Positions 45,561 through 54,095 of a stretch of 64,000 nt of DNA are shown one piece after another. A program made the position numbers and the translations under genes. Source of the DNA: Streptomyces sp. NBC_01294. GTDB taxonomy: Bacteria; Actinomycetota; Actinomycetes; Streptomycetales; Streptomycetaceae. The notes under the pieces are model-generated. The model had not been told where the DNA came from, did no database searches, and saw only the letters and a program-made list of their open reading frames with translations. Location: NCBI RefSeq assembly GCF_035917235.1, contig NZ_CP108423.1, forward strand, positions 7,469,501-7,533,500. Reading direction: 5' to 3'. Within the stretch, counting starts at the first letter, position 1. The number at the start of each line of letters is the position of its first letter.

Positions 45561-47125
45561 CGACCTTCGGGCGGGACGTGTACGACGATGTGATCGTGGG
45601 CGGTGGGCACAACGGCCTGGTGGCCGCCGCCTACCTGGCCCGGGCGGGCCGATCGGTGCTGGTCCTGGAGAGACTCGGGAACACGGGCGGGGCGGCGATC
45701 TCCACCCGCCCCTTCGTGGGAGTCGACGCCCGCCTCTCGCGCTACTCCTACCTCGTCTCCCTGCTCCCGGCGAAGATCGTGCGCGACCTGGACCTGCGCT
45801 TCGCGGTGCGCAGGCGCACGGTCTCCTCGTACACGCCGGTCGAACGCGACGGGCGGCCCGGCGGGCTGCTCGTCGGCGGCGGTGAGCAGCGCACCCGGGA
45901 GTCCTTCGCGCGGCTGACCGGCTCGCAGCGGGAGTACGAGAGCTGGCGCGCCTTCTACGGAACCACCGGGCGGGTCGCCGAGAGGGTGTTCCCGACCCTG
46001 ACCGAGCCCCTGCCCACCCGGGCGGAGCTGCGGGCCCGGGTCGACGACGAGGCCGCGTGGCGGATGCTCTTCGAGGAGCCGCTGGGGCAGGCGGTGGAGC
46101 GGCACTTCACCGACGACCTGGTCCGCGGGGTGGTCCTCACCGACGGGCTGATCGGCACCTTCGCGGACGCGCACGACCCTTCCCTCGCGCAGAACCGCTG
46201 CTTCCTCTACCACGTCATCGGCGGCGGCACCGGGGACTGGGACGTTCCGGTCGGCGGCATGGGCGCGCTGACGGACGCCCTCGCGCAGGCCGCCCGCGCG
46301 GCCGGGGCGGAGATCGCCACCGGCCACGAGGTGCTGCGGATCGACACGGACGGGATCGCTCCGGCCGAGGTGGTGTTCCGTACGGCGACGGGGGAAGGCC
46401 GGGTGGTCGGCCGCACGGTGCTGGTGAACGCCTCCCCGCAGGCGCTGGCCGAACTCCTCGGCGAGACGCCGCCCGAGGACGCGGCAGCGGCCCCCGAGGG
46501 CGCCCAGCTCAAGGTCAACATGCTGCTGCGCCGGCTGCCCCGGCTGCGGGACACCACGGTGGACCCGCGGGAGGCTTTCGGCGGCACCTTCCACATCGCG
46601 GAGGGGTACGCCGAGCTCGCCCGGGCCTACGCGGAGGCCGCGGCCGGGGAACTGCCCTCCGTACCGCCCTCGGAGATCTACTGCCACTCGCTGACCGACC
46701 CGACGATCCTCGGACCGGAGCTGGTGGAGGAGGGCTACCAGACGCTCACCCTCTTCGGCCTGCACACCCCGGCCCGGCTGTTCGGACACGACAACTGGCA
46801 GGCCCGCGAGGTGCTGCTGACCGCCACCCTCGCACAACTCGACGCACACCTGGCCGAACCGCTCACCGACTGCCTCGCCTTCGACGCGGACGGCCGCCCG
46901 TGCATCGAGGCGAAGACCCCGCTGGACCTGGAGCGCGAACTGCGGCTGCCCGGCGGGCACATCTTCCACCGCGACCTGTCCTGGCCGTACGGCGAGTCGG
47001 ACGGCCGGTGGGGCGTGGAGACCGCCCACCGCAACGTACTGCTGTGCGGGGCGGGGGCGGTTCGCGGCGGCGGCGTCAGCGGGGTCCCCGGGCACAACGC
47101 GGCGATGGCCGTGCTCGGGCACTAG
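45557..47125 (+). CDS. FAD-dependent phytoene-desaturase-like oxidoreductase
   Basis: A 522-residue flavoprotein of the phytoene dehydrogenase/NAD(P)-binding amine oxidase group. The N-terminal dinucleotide-binding motif is VIVGGGHNGLVAAAYLARAG with the following Glu in VLVLER. The C-terminus has the flavin-contact motif LLCGAGAVRGGGVSGVPGHN. The type is close to the broadly distributed CrtI-like proteins (for example pyridine nucleotide-disulfide oxidoreductase domain 2 homologues) rather than true carotenoid desaturases, and there are no other carotenoid genes nearby. It overlaps the kinase gene by 4 nt, which suggests phosphorylation-linked control. Confidence 0.82.
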   Translation: MTTFGRDVYDDVIVGGGHNGLVAAAYLARAGRSVLVLERLGNTGGAAISTRPFVGVDARLSRYSYLVSLLPAKIVRDLDLRFAVRRRTVSSYTPVERDGRPGGLLVGGGEQRTRESFARLTGSQREYESWRAFYGTTGRVAERVFPTLTEPLPTRAELRARVDDEAAWRMLFEEPLGQAVERHFTDDLVRGVVLTDGLIGTFADAHDPSLAQNRCFLYHVIGGGTGDWDVPVGGMGALTDALAQAARAAGAEIATGHEVLRIDTDGIAPAEVVFRTATGEGRVVGRTVLVNASPQALAELLGETPPEDAAAAPEGAQLKVNMLLRRLPRLRDTTVDPREAFGGTFHIAEGYAELARAYAEAAAGELPSVPPSEIYCHSLTDPTILGPELVEEGYQTLTLFGLHTPARLFGHDNWQAREVLLTATLAQLDAHLAEPLTDCLAFDADGRPCIEAKTPLDLERELRLPGGHIFHRDLSWPYGESDGRWGVETAHRNVLLCGAGAVRGGGVSGVPGHNAAMAVLGH

Positions 47126-47201
47126 CAGGACGCCGCCGCGGAGTCCGGCGGGGCGGACGGCCGAAACCAGCTGGTCATGGGAGCGCCCACGCCTAGAATC
47201 C

Positions 47202-47213
47202 TACTCATGAGTA
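47202..47213. promoter_or_regulatory. Palindrome over start of hydrolase pseudogene
   Basis: TACTCATGAGTA is a perfect 12-bp palindrome that contains the ATG (47207) of the decayed hydrolase gene. It could be an operator of a TetR- or PadR-like regulator that once controlled it. Confidence 0.3.
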
Positions 47214-47877
47214 ACTTAAATGGCGGTGTCGATACGAGTGACAGCCTGGGCGTCGACGCACCACGGCACGGCGCGCCCACCTTCGTCCTCGTCCACGGCG
47301 CCGGGAGCAACTCCCACGGGGGTGACGGTGAACGCGGTCGCCAACCAAGTGCCCGAACTGATCTCCCACCTGGTGTACGGGTCGGCCTTCTGCCCGACCC
47401 GGCACGCCTCGGTGACGCAGTTGATGGCGACCCCGGAGGCGTCCACGAGCTCCCTGTTCCGGCTCACCGCCGTCCAGACCCCTCCGGAACTCGGCGTCAA
47501 CCCGGGTCAACTGGCGCTCGGGTGACCCCGCCTTCTTCGCGGCGGCCAAGGAGGTGCTGGGCAGTGACCTCCCGGACGCCGAGGTGCGCGCGCTGCTCAA
47601 CACCCTGGAGCCGGACGAGTCCGCCGCGATCGGGGCCGCCGACGCCCGCGGGCTGCCGGAGAAGTGGGGTCGGGTGCCGCGCACGTTCCTGCGCTTCACC
47701 GAGGACCGCTCCATTCCGCCGGCGCTGCAGGACCTGATGATCCGTGAGGCGGACGGGACGACACCGCACAACCCCTTCCGCGTACGGTCCCTGGCCGCGC
47801 CGCACATCGGCCCGCGGGACGTGGCCGTGTGGGGGGGGCGAGCTGGAGAAGGTGGCACGCACGTGCCACTGAGGTGA
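47207..47877 (+). pseudogene. Alpha/beta hydrolase, decayed
   Basis: From ATG 47207 the frame gives a normal hydrolase start, including PTFVLVHGAGSNS (oxyanion-hole HG). It then breaks. The next homologous part (VANQVPELISHLVYGSAFCP through FRLTAVQTPPELG) is in another frame, and from about 47520 the rest (DPAFFAAAKEVLGSDLPDAE, then READGTTPHNPFRV) is in a third. The segment that should carry the nucleophile elbow GxSxG is missing, so the gene has an internal deletion plus at least two frame changes. It cannot make an active enzyme. Confidence 0.8.
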
Positions 47878-47883
47878 CGGAGG

Positions 47884-47912
47884 CCCCGGGCGGGGAAGGG
47901 CCCTGCCCGGGG
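47884..47912. terminator. Hairpin between convergent genes
   Basis: CCCCGGGC (47884-47891) pairs with GCCCGGGG (47905-47912) across a 13-nt loop, between the decayed hydrolase and the convergent nitroreductase gene. Confidence 0.55.
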
Positions 47913-47946
47913 AAAAGCGTGGTCCGACGAGGCTCGGCCGACGGGC

Positions 47947-48396
47947 CTATGCGACCGGCTCGATGACCACGATCGGGATCTCGCGGTCCGTCTTGGTCTG
48001 GTACTCGTCGTACGCGGGCCAGTGCTTCACCATCAGCGGCCAGTACGCGGCACGCTCCTCGGCGTTCGCGGTGCGGGTCGTGCCCTGGAGGATCCGGGCG
48101 CCGACCTGGATGCGGACCTCGGGGTGCGCGGTCAGGTTCCGGAACCAGAGCGGGTGCTCGGGGTCGCCGCCCTTGGAGGCGACGACCAGGTAGCGGCCGT
48201 CGGCCTCGCCGTAGATGAGGGGAGTGCGCACGGCCTTGCCGGAGACCCGGCCCACGGTGGTGAGCAGGAGGGTCTGGGTGCCGTTCCAGTACTGGCCCTC
48301 GGAGCCGTTGGAGGCCACGTACTGCTTGACGTGGTCCAGCTGCCAGCTTCCCGGCCTGGGGTCGGTCGGGTTGTCCCAGTCGATGTCGGTTGTCAT
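47947..48396 (-). CDS. Deazaflavin (F420)-dependent nitroreductase family protein
   Basis: A 149-residue protein of the Ddn-like split-beta-barrel family that uses F420 for reductions. Family marks are a C-terminal DREIPIVVIEP, TPLIYGEADGRYLVVASKGG and WFRNLTAHPEVRIQ. ATG 48396 is the start. It lies 38 nt behind the FAD monooxygenase gene in the same direction and is probably co-transcribed with it, hence under the TetR operators at 49734-49790. Confidence 0.88.
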   Translation of the reverse strand: MTTDIDWDNPTDPRPGSWQLDHVKQYVASNGSEGQYWNGTQTLLLTTVGRVSGKAVRTPLIYGEADGRYLVVASKGGDPEHPLWFRNLTAHPEVRIQVGARILQGTTRTANAEERAAYWPLMVKHWPAYDEYQTKTDREIPIVVIEPVA

Positions 48397-48434
48397 GGGC
48401 TCTGCCTGCCTTCGTGTTGAAGGGTCAACAAACT

Positions 48435-49643
48435 TCACCAACGAGTACGAACGTCCACGGGCACGGTGTCCATACCGCCCGGAACGGTGAATCCGGCGAA
48501 GAGGTCGTCCATCGCCCGGTGCGCGGCGCGGGCCGGAGTGGCGCGGACGGCGAGGTCGCGGACGGCCACGGCGAGGGGGTGGGTGAGCGCGGCGATCCGG
48601 CCCGCTCGGCGGGCGCGGACGCGGAGGGCGTCGGTGCGCGCGCAGCGGGCCGCGCTGTAGGCGGCGAGCGCGGCGGGGACGTCCCCGCCACCGGCCCCGT
48701 CCAGCAGGTGGGCCAGGATCACGGCGTCCTCGATCGCCTGGCAGCCGCCCTGGCCCAGGTTGGGGGTCATCGCGTGGGCTGCGTCGCCGAGCCAGGCGAG
48801 GCGCCCGTGGTGGAAGCGGGGGAGCGGGGCCGCCAGGTCGTGCAGGTCGTGCTGGAGCACGGCCGCCGGGTCGATCCGCTCCAGCAGGGCCGGGATCGGG
48901 TCGTGCCAGGTGCCGTAGCGGCGCAGGAGTTCGGTGCGGACGTCGGCGGGGCGGTAGCCCTCGGGGGCGACGGCGGTGGCGTAGACGTAGATCCGGCCGT
49001 CGGCGAGCGGGACGACGCCGAAGCGCTCGCCGCGGCCCCAGGTCTCGGCGGTGAGCGCTTCGGCGGGGCTCACGACGGAGGGCAGGACGGTGCGCCAGGC
49101 GGTCTCGCCGCTGTAGCGCAGGCCGGGGTGGTCCGGGAAGTACCGGCGGCGGAGCGGGCTGTGGATGCCGTCGGCGGCCAGCACGAGGTCGGCGCCGACC
49201 AGGTCGCCGGCCGAGGTGCGGACCACCCGGGAGCCGTCGGCGCCGTCCACCGACGTGACCGCGACGCCGTACCGGATCGTGCCTTCGGGGAGCGCGGCGG
49301 CCAGGGCCCCGGCGAGGGCCGAGCGGTGCACGGCGAGCGGCGGACCGCCGTACCGGGCGGTCAGCGCGGCGGTGTCGGCGCGGTTGAGCCAGCGGCCGTC
49401 CGAGCGGCGCAGACCCATCGCGGCGGGTACGGCGCGGCCCACTGCGCGGGTGACGTCGAAGCCGATGGCGTCGAAGGCGCGCAGGGCGTTGGGGGCCAGC
49501 ACGATCCCGGCGCCGACGGCGGTCGGGCCGGGAGCCCGCTCGCACACGGTGACCCGCCAGCCCCGGCGGTGCAGGGCCACGGCCGCGGTGAGTCCGCCGA
49601 TCCCCGCGCCTGCCACGACCACGTGACGCTGAAGTGCCGACAT
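48435..49643 (-). CDS. FAD-dependent monooxygenase (PHBH fold)
   Basis: A 402-residue single-component aromatic-type hydroxylase. Motifs in order: VVVAGAGIGGLTAAVALHRR (FAD ADP part), a DG motif in LVLAADGIHSPLRRR and GDAAHAMTPNLGQGGCQAIE (FAD ribityl part). The protein has no signal peptide. It is divergent from a TetR regulator with two strong operators between them, so it is probably substrate-induced. The downstream F420-type reductase may act in the same detoxification or catabolic step. Substrate unknown. Confidence 0.9.
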   Translation of the reverse strand: MSALQRHVVVAGAGIGGLTAAVALHRRGWRVTVCERAPGPTAVGAGIVLAPNALRAFDAIGFDVTRAVGRAVPAAMGLRRSDGRWLNRADTAALTARYGGPPLAVHRSALAGALAAALPEGTIRYGVAVTSVDGADGSRVVRTSAGDLVGADLVLAADGIHSPLRRRYFPDHPGLRYSGETAWRTVLPSVVSPAEALTAETWGRGERFGVVPLADGRIYVYATAVAPEGYRPADVRTELLRRYGTWHDPIPALLERIDPAAVLQHDLHDLAAPLPRFHHGRLAWLGDAAHAMTPNLGQGGCQAIEDAVILAHLLDGAGGGDVPAALAAYSAARCARTDALRVRARRAGRIAALTHPLAVAVRDLAVRATPARAAHRAMDDLFAGFTVPGGMDTVPVDVRTRW

Positions 49644-49733
49644 GACGAGTCCCCTCTTCTTCCTGCTGTCCTGCTGCTGCGGCCTGTTTCCGCTTCCGCT
49701 TCCGCTTCTGCTCCTGCGGCTCTTCGGTCCGCC

Positions 49734-49757
49734 GATCCTCTACATCTGTAGAGGATC
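49734..49757. promoter_or_regulatory. TetR operator 1
   Basis: GATCCTCTACA (49734-49744) and TGTAGAGGATC (49747-49757) are perfect 11-bp arms around the 2-nt centre TC. The core CTCTACA-NN-TGTAGAG is shared with operator 2. Centre-to-centre distance is 31 bp, about three helical turns. Confidence 0.75.
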
Positions 49758-49762
49758 TCGGG

Positions 49763-49790
49763 ACGCCACTCTACAGCTGTAGAGTGGCGT
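49763..49790. promoter_or_regulatory. TetR operator 2, overlapping the tetR start
   Basis: A perfect 28-bp palindrome centred at 49776/49777 with core CTCTACAGCTGTAGAG. It reaches into the start of the tetR gene (GTG 49789 / ATG 49792), so bound repressor should block its own gene, and together with operator 1 the divergent monooxygenase promoter. Confidence 0.8.
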
Positions 49791-49791
49791 G

Positions 49792-50421
49792 ATGTCCACC
49801 CCTCGTGTGAGCCCGCAGAGCGCGGATCGCAGAAGACTGATCGCCGACACCGCGATCGACCTCGTGGCCGCCGCCGGGCTCCGGGGCCTGACCCACCGCG
49901 CCGTCGACGGCGCGGCACGGCTGCCGGCGGGCAGCACCTCGTACTACTTCCGTACGAGGGCGGCCCTGATCGGCGCCTGCTACCAGCGCCTGGCCGAACT
50001 GGACCTCGGCGACGTCGACGGCGAGAGCCCGCCCGCGCTCCCGATCGTGGACCGCGAGACGGCCGCGACCGCGCTGGCCGGACTCCTGTACCGCTGGCTG
50101 ACGGTGGGGCGCGAGCGCCAGCTGGCCCGCTTCGAACTCAGCCTGGAGGCGGCGCGCAACCCCGCGCTGGAGGCGGATTTCAGGCAGGCGGGGAAGGGGC
50201 CCCGGGCCCGGGCCGCGGGCATCCTCGCCGCACTCGGGGCCGAACAGCCCGACGAGGCCGCCGAGCTGCTGGTCGCCTGGACGGACGGGCTCCTCTACGA
50301 CCGGCTGGCCGGCGCCCTCGCCCGCTCCCGCCCGGCCCCGGACCCGGCCGAACTGGCCTCCGTCGCCCGCCGGATGATCGACGCGGCCCTCGCACACCCC
50401 GGCCAGGGGGCGGGCGTCTAG
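49792..50421 (+). CDS. TetR-family transcriptional regulator
   Basis: A 209-residue repressor. The N-terminal HTH (about 12-60) reads RRRLIADTAIDLVAAAGLRG, then LTHRAVDGAARLPAGSTSYYF. The rest is an all-helical ligand domain. GTG 49789 and ATG 49792 are both possible; the palindrome covers 49763-49790, so ATG 49792 is favoured. It is divergent from the FAD monooxygenase and is followed 9 nt later by a VOC protein gene, which is probably in the same transcript. Confidence 0.92.
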   Translation: MSTPRVSPQSADRRRLIADTAIDLVAAAGLRGLTHRAVDGAARLPAGSTSYYFRTRAALIGACYQRLAELDLGDVDGESPPALPIVDRETAATALAGLLYRWLTVGRERQLARFELSLEAARNPALEADFRQAGKGPRARAAGILAALGAEQPDEAAELLVAWTDGLLYDRLAGALARSRPAPDPAELASVARRMIDAALAHPGQGAGV

Positions 50422-50430
50422 GATCCGGCC

Positions 50431-50808
50431 ATGATCGCTGAACTGCAGTGCGTGGTCCTGGACTGCCCCGAGCCGCAGCTGCTCGCCGGGTTCTACCGGT
50501 CCCTGCTGGGCGGAAACGTCAACCAGAAGGACCGGCGCTGGTCGGTCGACGAGGACTGGGCGACGCTCCACACGCCGTCGGGCCAGGTCCTCGCCTTCCA
50601 GCGCGCGGTGGACCACCTGCCCCCGCGCTGGCCCGACCCCGCGCGCCCGCAGCAGTTCCACCTCGACCTCGGCGTCCCGGACCTGGACCGGGCACAGGAG
50701 GAGGTCCTGGCGAGCGGCGGGACGCTGCTCGACGAGGGCGCGGCCGAGCGCGGCTGGCGGGTCTACGCGGACCCGGCCGGCCACCCCTTCTGCCTGGTCC
50801 GGCATTAG
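50431..50808 (+). CDS. VOC-superfamily (glyoxalase-like) protein
   Basis: A 125-residue single-domain VOC protein: ELQCVVLDCPEPQLLAGFYR at the start, QFHLDLGVPDLDRAQEEVLA in the middle and YADPAGHPFCLVRH at the end. It follows tetR by 9 nt, so it may respond to the same inducer. Substrate unknown. Confidence 0.8.
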   Translation: MIAELQCVVLDCPEPQLLAGFYRSLLGGNVNQKDRRWSVDEDWATLHTPSGQVLAFQRAVDHLPPRWPDPARPQQFHLDLGVPDLDRAQEEVLASGGTLLDEGAAERGWRVYADPAGHPFCLVRH

Positions 50809-51024
50809 GGGGTGTCGTGCGCGCGGAACGCGCAGACCCCGGCCCACCTGTGGCGCCGTGTTGCCCGTGGGGCAGGATGGCAGCCCGTGCCGGTGCGTAC
50901 ACACGCCCGAACGGGGCTCCGTACAGCACGATCTGACAGGTGAACACGTGACGACACGACACATACGGCGGCCGGCGGCCCCCCTCGCCGTTCTCCCGGC
51001 CCCTCTCGGACCGGAGGGGATCCT

Positions 51025-52116
51025 GTGAGCCGGGACCTCGTCCTGCACGACTGGGTGGTGGCCGCCATCGCGATCGCGGCGGGTCTCGCGGCGGGGTTGC
51101 TGCTGCGCGCCCTCCTGCGGTGGCTCGGCAAGCACGCGACCAGGACGGCGTGGACCGGGGACGACGCCATCGTCGACGCGCTCCGCACCCTCGCGCCCTG
51201 GGCCGCCGTCATCGGGGGCGCCGCCGCGGCGGCGTCGGCCCTGCCGCTCACCACGCGGGTCACGGGGCTCGTGAACGATTCCCTGATCGCCCTGCTGATC
51301 CTCATCGCCACGGTCGCGGCGGCCAGGGTCGTCGCGGGACTCGTACAGTCCCTGGCGCAGTCCCGTACGGGCGTGGCCGGATCGGCCACCATCTTCGTCA
51401 ACATCACCCGTGTCGTCGTGCTGACCATGGGCTTCCTCGTCGCCCTCGAAACCATGGGCGTGTCCATCGCGCCGCTGCTCACGGCTCTCGGAGTGGGCGG
51501 CCTCGCGGTCGCCCTCGCGCTCCAGGACACCCTCGCCAACCTCTTCGCGGGCGTGCACATCCTCGCCTCCAAGACGGTGCAGCCCGGTGACTACATCCGG
51601 CTCAGCAGCGGCGAAGAGGGCTACGTCGTCGACATCAACTGGCGCAACACCGTGGTGCGCAACCTGTCGAACAACCTGGTGATCATCCCCAACGGCCGTC
51701 TCGCACGGACGAACATGACCAACTTCACCCAGCCGGAACAGAAGTTGTCGATCCTGGTCCAGGTGGGCGTCGGATACGAAAGCGACCTGGAGCACGTCGA
51801 GCGGGTCACGCTCGACGTCGTCGACAGCGTGATGGCCGACGTCTCCGGAGGGGTCGCCGACCACGAGGCCGCCGTCCGCTTCCACACGTTCGCGGACTCC
51901 AGGATCAACTTCACCGTGATCCTGGGCGTGGGCGAGTTCAGCGACCAGTACCGGATCAAGCACGAGTTCGTCAAGCGCCTGCACCAGCGGTACCGGGCCG
52001 AGGGCATCTCCATCCCCGCCCCCATGCAAACGGTCTCGGTCCAGCCGTGGGGGGCCTCGGTCCCGCACCAGCGCGACGCCTCGGCCTCGGTGCTGGCGGG
52101 GAACGGGCTGGAATAG
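51025..52116 (+). CDS. Small-conductance mechanosensitive channel (MscS family)
   Basis: A 363-residue membrane protein. GTG 51025 has GGAGGGG upstream. Four or five hydrophobic helices occupy residues 8-190. The pore-lining TM3 and beta domain follow: TALGVGGLAVALALQDTLAN, LFAGVHILASKTVQPGDYI, EGYVVDINWRNTVVR and VIIPNGRLA. These match MscS closely (alternating Gly/Ala pore helix). It releases solutes on hypo-osmotic shock. No auxiliary domain is present. Confidence 0.92.
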   Translation: MSRDLVLHDWVVAAIAIAAGLAAGLLLRALLRWLGKHATRTAWTGDDAIVDALRTLAPWAAVIGGAAAAASALPLTTRVTGLVNDSLIALLILIATVAAARVVAGLVQSLAQSRTGVAGSATIFVNITRVVVLTMGFLVALETMGVSIAPLLTALGVGGLAVALALQDTLANLFAGVHILASKTVQPGDYIRLSSGEEGYVVDINWRNTVVRNLSNNLVIIPNGRLARTNMTNFTQPEQKLSILVQVGVGYESDLEHVERVTLDVVDSVMADVSGGVADHEAAVRFHTFADSRINFTVILGVGEFSDQYRIKHEFVKRLHQRYRAEGISIPAPMQTVSVQPWGASVPHQRDASASVLAGNGLE

Positions 52117-52172
52117 CCGAACCCGCCGCCTCGGAGGGATCCTGGGGGTGAGGGGTCGGGAGGAGGCACGTG

Positions 52173-52469
52173 ATGACACACGCCGAAGAGTGGACAGTGG
52201 GCGTCTACCTGACCGAGGAGGACGGGACGACCAAGGCCCGGGCGGTGCTCGACAACGGGAAGACGACGATGACCGGCCGCGGCACGGCGCGCTGCAATCC
52301 CGAGGACGTGGAGATCCCCGCGATCGGTGACGAGCTGGCGGCGAGCCGGGCTATGCGGGACCTGGCCGGCCAGCTGATGCGGGCCGCCGACCGGGACCTG
52401 GCCGCGGTGGGCGCGGCAGCCCCGAGTCCGCCGCGCACCGACTACGGCTGGCCGGAAGACAGGCCTTAG
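52173..52469 (+). CDS. DUF1876 family protein
   Basis: A 98-residue actinobacterial protein. Family features: WTVGVYLTEEDGTTKARAVL at the start, GTARCNPEDVEIPAIGDELA and ASRAMRDLAGQLM. DUF1876 proteins have a double-stranded-RNA-binding-like fold of unknown role. GTG 52170 or ATG 52173, with a good GGAGG upstream. Confidence 0.85.
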   Translation: MTHAEEWTVGVYLTEEDGTTKARAVLDNGKTTMTGRGTARCNPEDVEIPAIGDELAASRAMRDLAGQLMRAADRDLAAVGAAAPSPPRTDYGWPEDRP

Positions 52470-52488
52470 CGCTCCGGTTGGAGGGGCC

Positions 52489-53808
52489 ATGACCGCCCTC
52501 GGCGACCTGATCGCGATCGACGACCAGACCGTGCTGGTCCGCGGGCAGGAGCTGGACGTCGAGCACGACCAGCCGGACGTCGCCAACGCCCTCGTGCACC
52601 GGGTCGGCGACACCCTGGTGCTCGTCGACACCGGCGTCACGGCGGCCTTCCGCGCGGCAGTGCGGGAGGCCGCAGGCCGGGTCGGGCCCTGGTCCCGGGC
52701 CCTGGTGCTGACCACGCACGGCCGGACCTACGAGGAGCGGCCGCTGGAGCGGATCCGGATCGGCTCGCCGCGGTTCACCGGTTGGACCTTCGCCGACGGC
52801 GCGGTCCGCGTGCTGCGCAGCCAGGGGCACTGCGCCGGGCACGTGATCGTGCACCTGAGCGACTGCGGGATCCTTCACCTGTCCGATGAGGGCAACGGCC
52901 CCTGCGGTGCGATGGCCGGCGCCGACCAGCTCAAGATCCAGACCGTGCTCGGCGCCGTCGCCCTCCTCTTCGAGGAGGGAGGAGCCGCACTCCTCACCGA
53001 CGGGCACACCTTCGCCGTACGCCGTGGCGCCGAGGTGGTGTCCTACCTGGACGGGCTGCTGGATCAGGCCACCGCCCTGCAGGAGGCGGCCCTCACGCTG
53101 ACCGGCGAGAGCGGGCAGGTACGGCCCGGCGCGTTCACGACCCGGTACGCGCAAGCCTTCGCCGGCCTGGGGAGCGGCGGTGCCAACCCGAACACGATGT
53201 TCACTGCCATGATGGCGGTCAACCAGCTCCGCGAACTCGGGCTGCGGCCGGAATCCGGCGGCGTCGACGCGCCCTGGTCCCGGCCCGTACTCCGGAACCC
53301 CGCCCCGCCGGACGGCCCCTGGTCAGTCCTCCAGGAGGGCCAGCTCCTCGTCGGTGAACTGGCTCGTGCAGGCGTCCTTGGTGGCCGTGATCGTGGCCAT
53401 CTGGAGCAGTCCCATGTCGGTGTGGTGGGCGTACAGGGACCATCCCTGTTTCTGGTACGCGGCCGTGACCATCGAGCCGCGCTCGCCGAGCGGCACCTGC
53501 TCGGCGGGCCGGGTCTCCTTCCAGCCCCGTTCCACGAGGCCGGCGAGAACGGCGTGGAACTGCCGGCGCTCCTTGCCGGGATCCTCGTCGCCGGAGGCCG
53601 GCGGGTCGCTGGACGACCAGACGGGCCCGCACGCCGCCATCCGGGCCACCACCTGTTCCCGTGCCCGCTCCTCGTCGGTGGTGGGCCGGTCGGCCGAGGC
53701 ATCGGGCGTCGGGATTCCGGTCTTCGTCCCCTCGGGGAATCCGGCGGCGGCGACGGCCGCGTCCAGGTCGGCCCGCACGGCCTCCTTGCCGAAGGCGCCC
53801 GAGGCTGA
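52489..53808 (+). CDS. Metallo-beta-lactamase-fold protein with degenerate metal motif and read-through tail
   Basis: Residues 1-275 read as an MBL-fold hydrolase (VGDTLVLVDTG, QGHCAGHVIVHLSDCGILHLSD). The zinc motif HxHxDH is absent: after LTTH comes GRTYEE. Natural homology seems to end at about 53320 (WSRPVLRN), but no stop is present there. The frame runs to 53808, where the last 160 or so residues are merely the antisense of the lipoprotein gene at 53323-53970. I infer that the original stop was lost by point mutation or frameshift, or that the gene is decaying. The start ATG 52489 has GGAGG upstream. Confidence 0.6.
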   Translation: MTALGDLIAIDDQTVLVRGQELDVEHDQPDVANALVHRVGDTLVLVDTGVTAAFRAAVREAAGRVGPWSRALVLTTHGRTYEERPLERIRIGSPRFTGWTFADGAVRVLRSQGHCAGHVIVHLSDCGILHLSDEGNGPCGAMAGADQLKIQTVLGAVALLFEEGGAALLTDGHTFAVRRGAEVVSYLDGLLDQATALQEAALTLTGESGQVRPGAFTTRYAQAFAGLGSGGANPNTMFTAMMAVNQLRELGLRPESGGVDAPWSRPVLRNPAPPDGPWSVLQEGQLLVGELARAGVLGGRDRGHLEQSHVGVVGVQGPSLFLVRGRDHRAALAERHLLGGPGLLPAPFHEAGENGVELPALLAGILVAGGRRVAGRPDGPARRHPGHHLFPCPLLVGGGPVGRGIGRRDSGLRPLGESGGGDGRVQVGPHGLLAEGARG

Positions 53809-53970
53809 GGATGAGAGGGAGGGCGAGGGCGCGGGCGAGGAGAAGGTCGCGGGGGCGGAGGGTGCGGCGGCCGAGGTCCCCGGCTGCGTGCCGCCACCGC
53901 ATCCGGCGAGGAGCAGTGTGCCGAGTGCGGCTGCCGCCGCCCGTCCGGACCTGGTCATGGTGGTGCGCAT
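53323..53970 (-). CDS. Lipoprotein, unknown function
   Basis: A 215-residue lipoprotein with signal MRTTMTRSGRAAAAALGTLL and lipobox LAGC. An Ala/Ser/Pro-rich linker (about 30-60) precedes a domain of about 150 residues containing WSSSDPP, GWKETRP and YQKQGWSLYAHHTDMG, and ending TDEELALLED. Similar lipoproteins are common in Streptomyces but have no known role. The 3' half is overlapped antisense by the read-through tail of the MBL-fold gene. Confidence 0.8.
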   Translation of the reverse strand: MRTTMTRSGRAAAAALGTLLLAGCGGGTQPGTSAAAPSAPATFSSPAPSPSLSSSASGAFGKEAVRADLDAAVAAAGFPEGTKTGIPTPDASADRPTTDEERAREQVVARMAACGPVWSSSDPPASGDEDPGKERRQFHAVLAGLVERGWKETRPAEQVPLGERGSMVTAAYQKQGWSLYAHHTDMGLLQMATITATKDACTSQFTDEELALLED

Positions 53971-54095
53971 GTGCTGTGTTTCCCCCGTGCGATGGCCACC
54001 GGAGACCGTTCCCCCGATGGCGGTCGGAGGAGTCTCGCACGCTGGTCACCGCAGCTCAGCAGGGGGTGGGGCAGGCAAGATCCGAAAGACACGAC

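Noticed and set aside
47947..49545. 532-codon frame joining the nitroreductase and antisense of the monooxygenase
   Set aside because: Its first 350 codons are an out-of-frame reading of the monooxygenase gene; the true nitroreductase starts at 48396.
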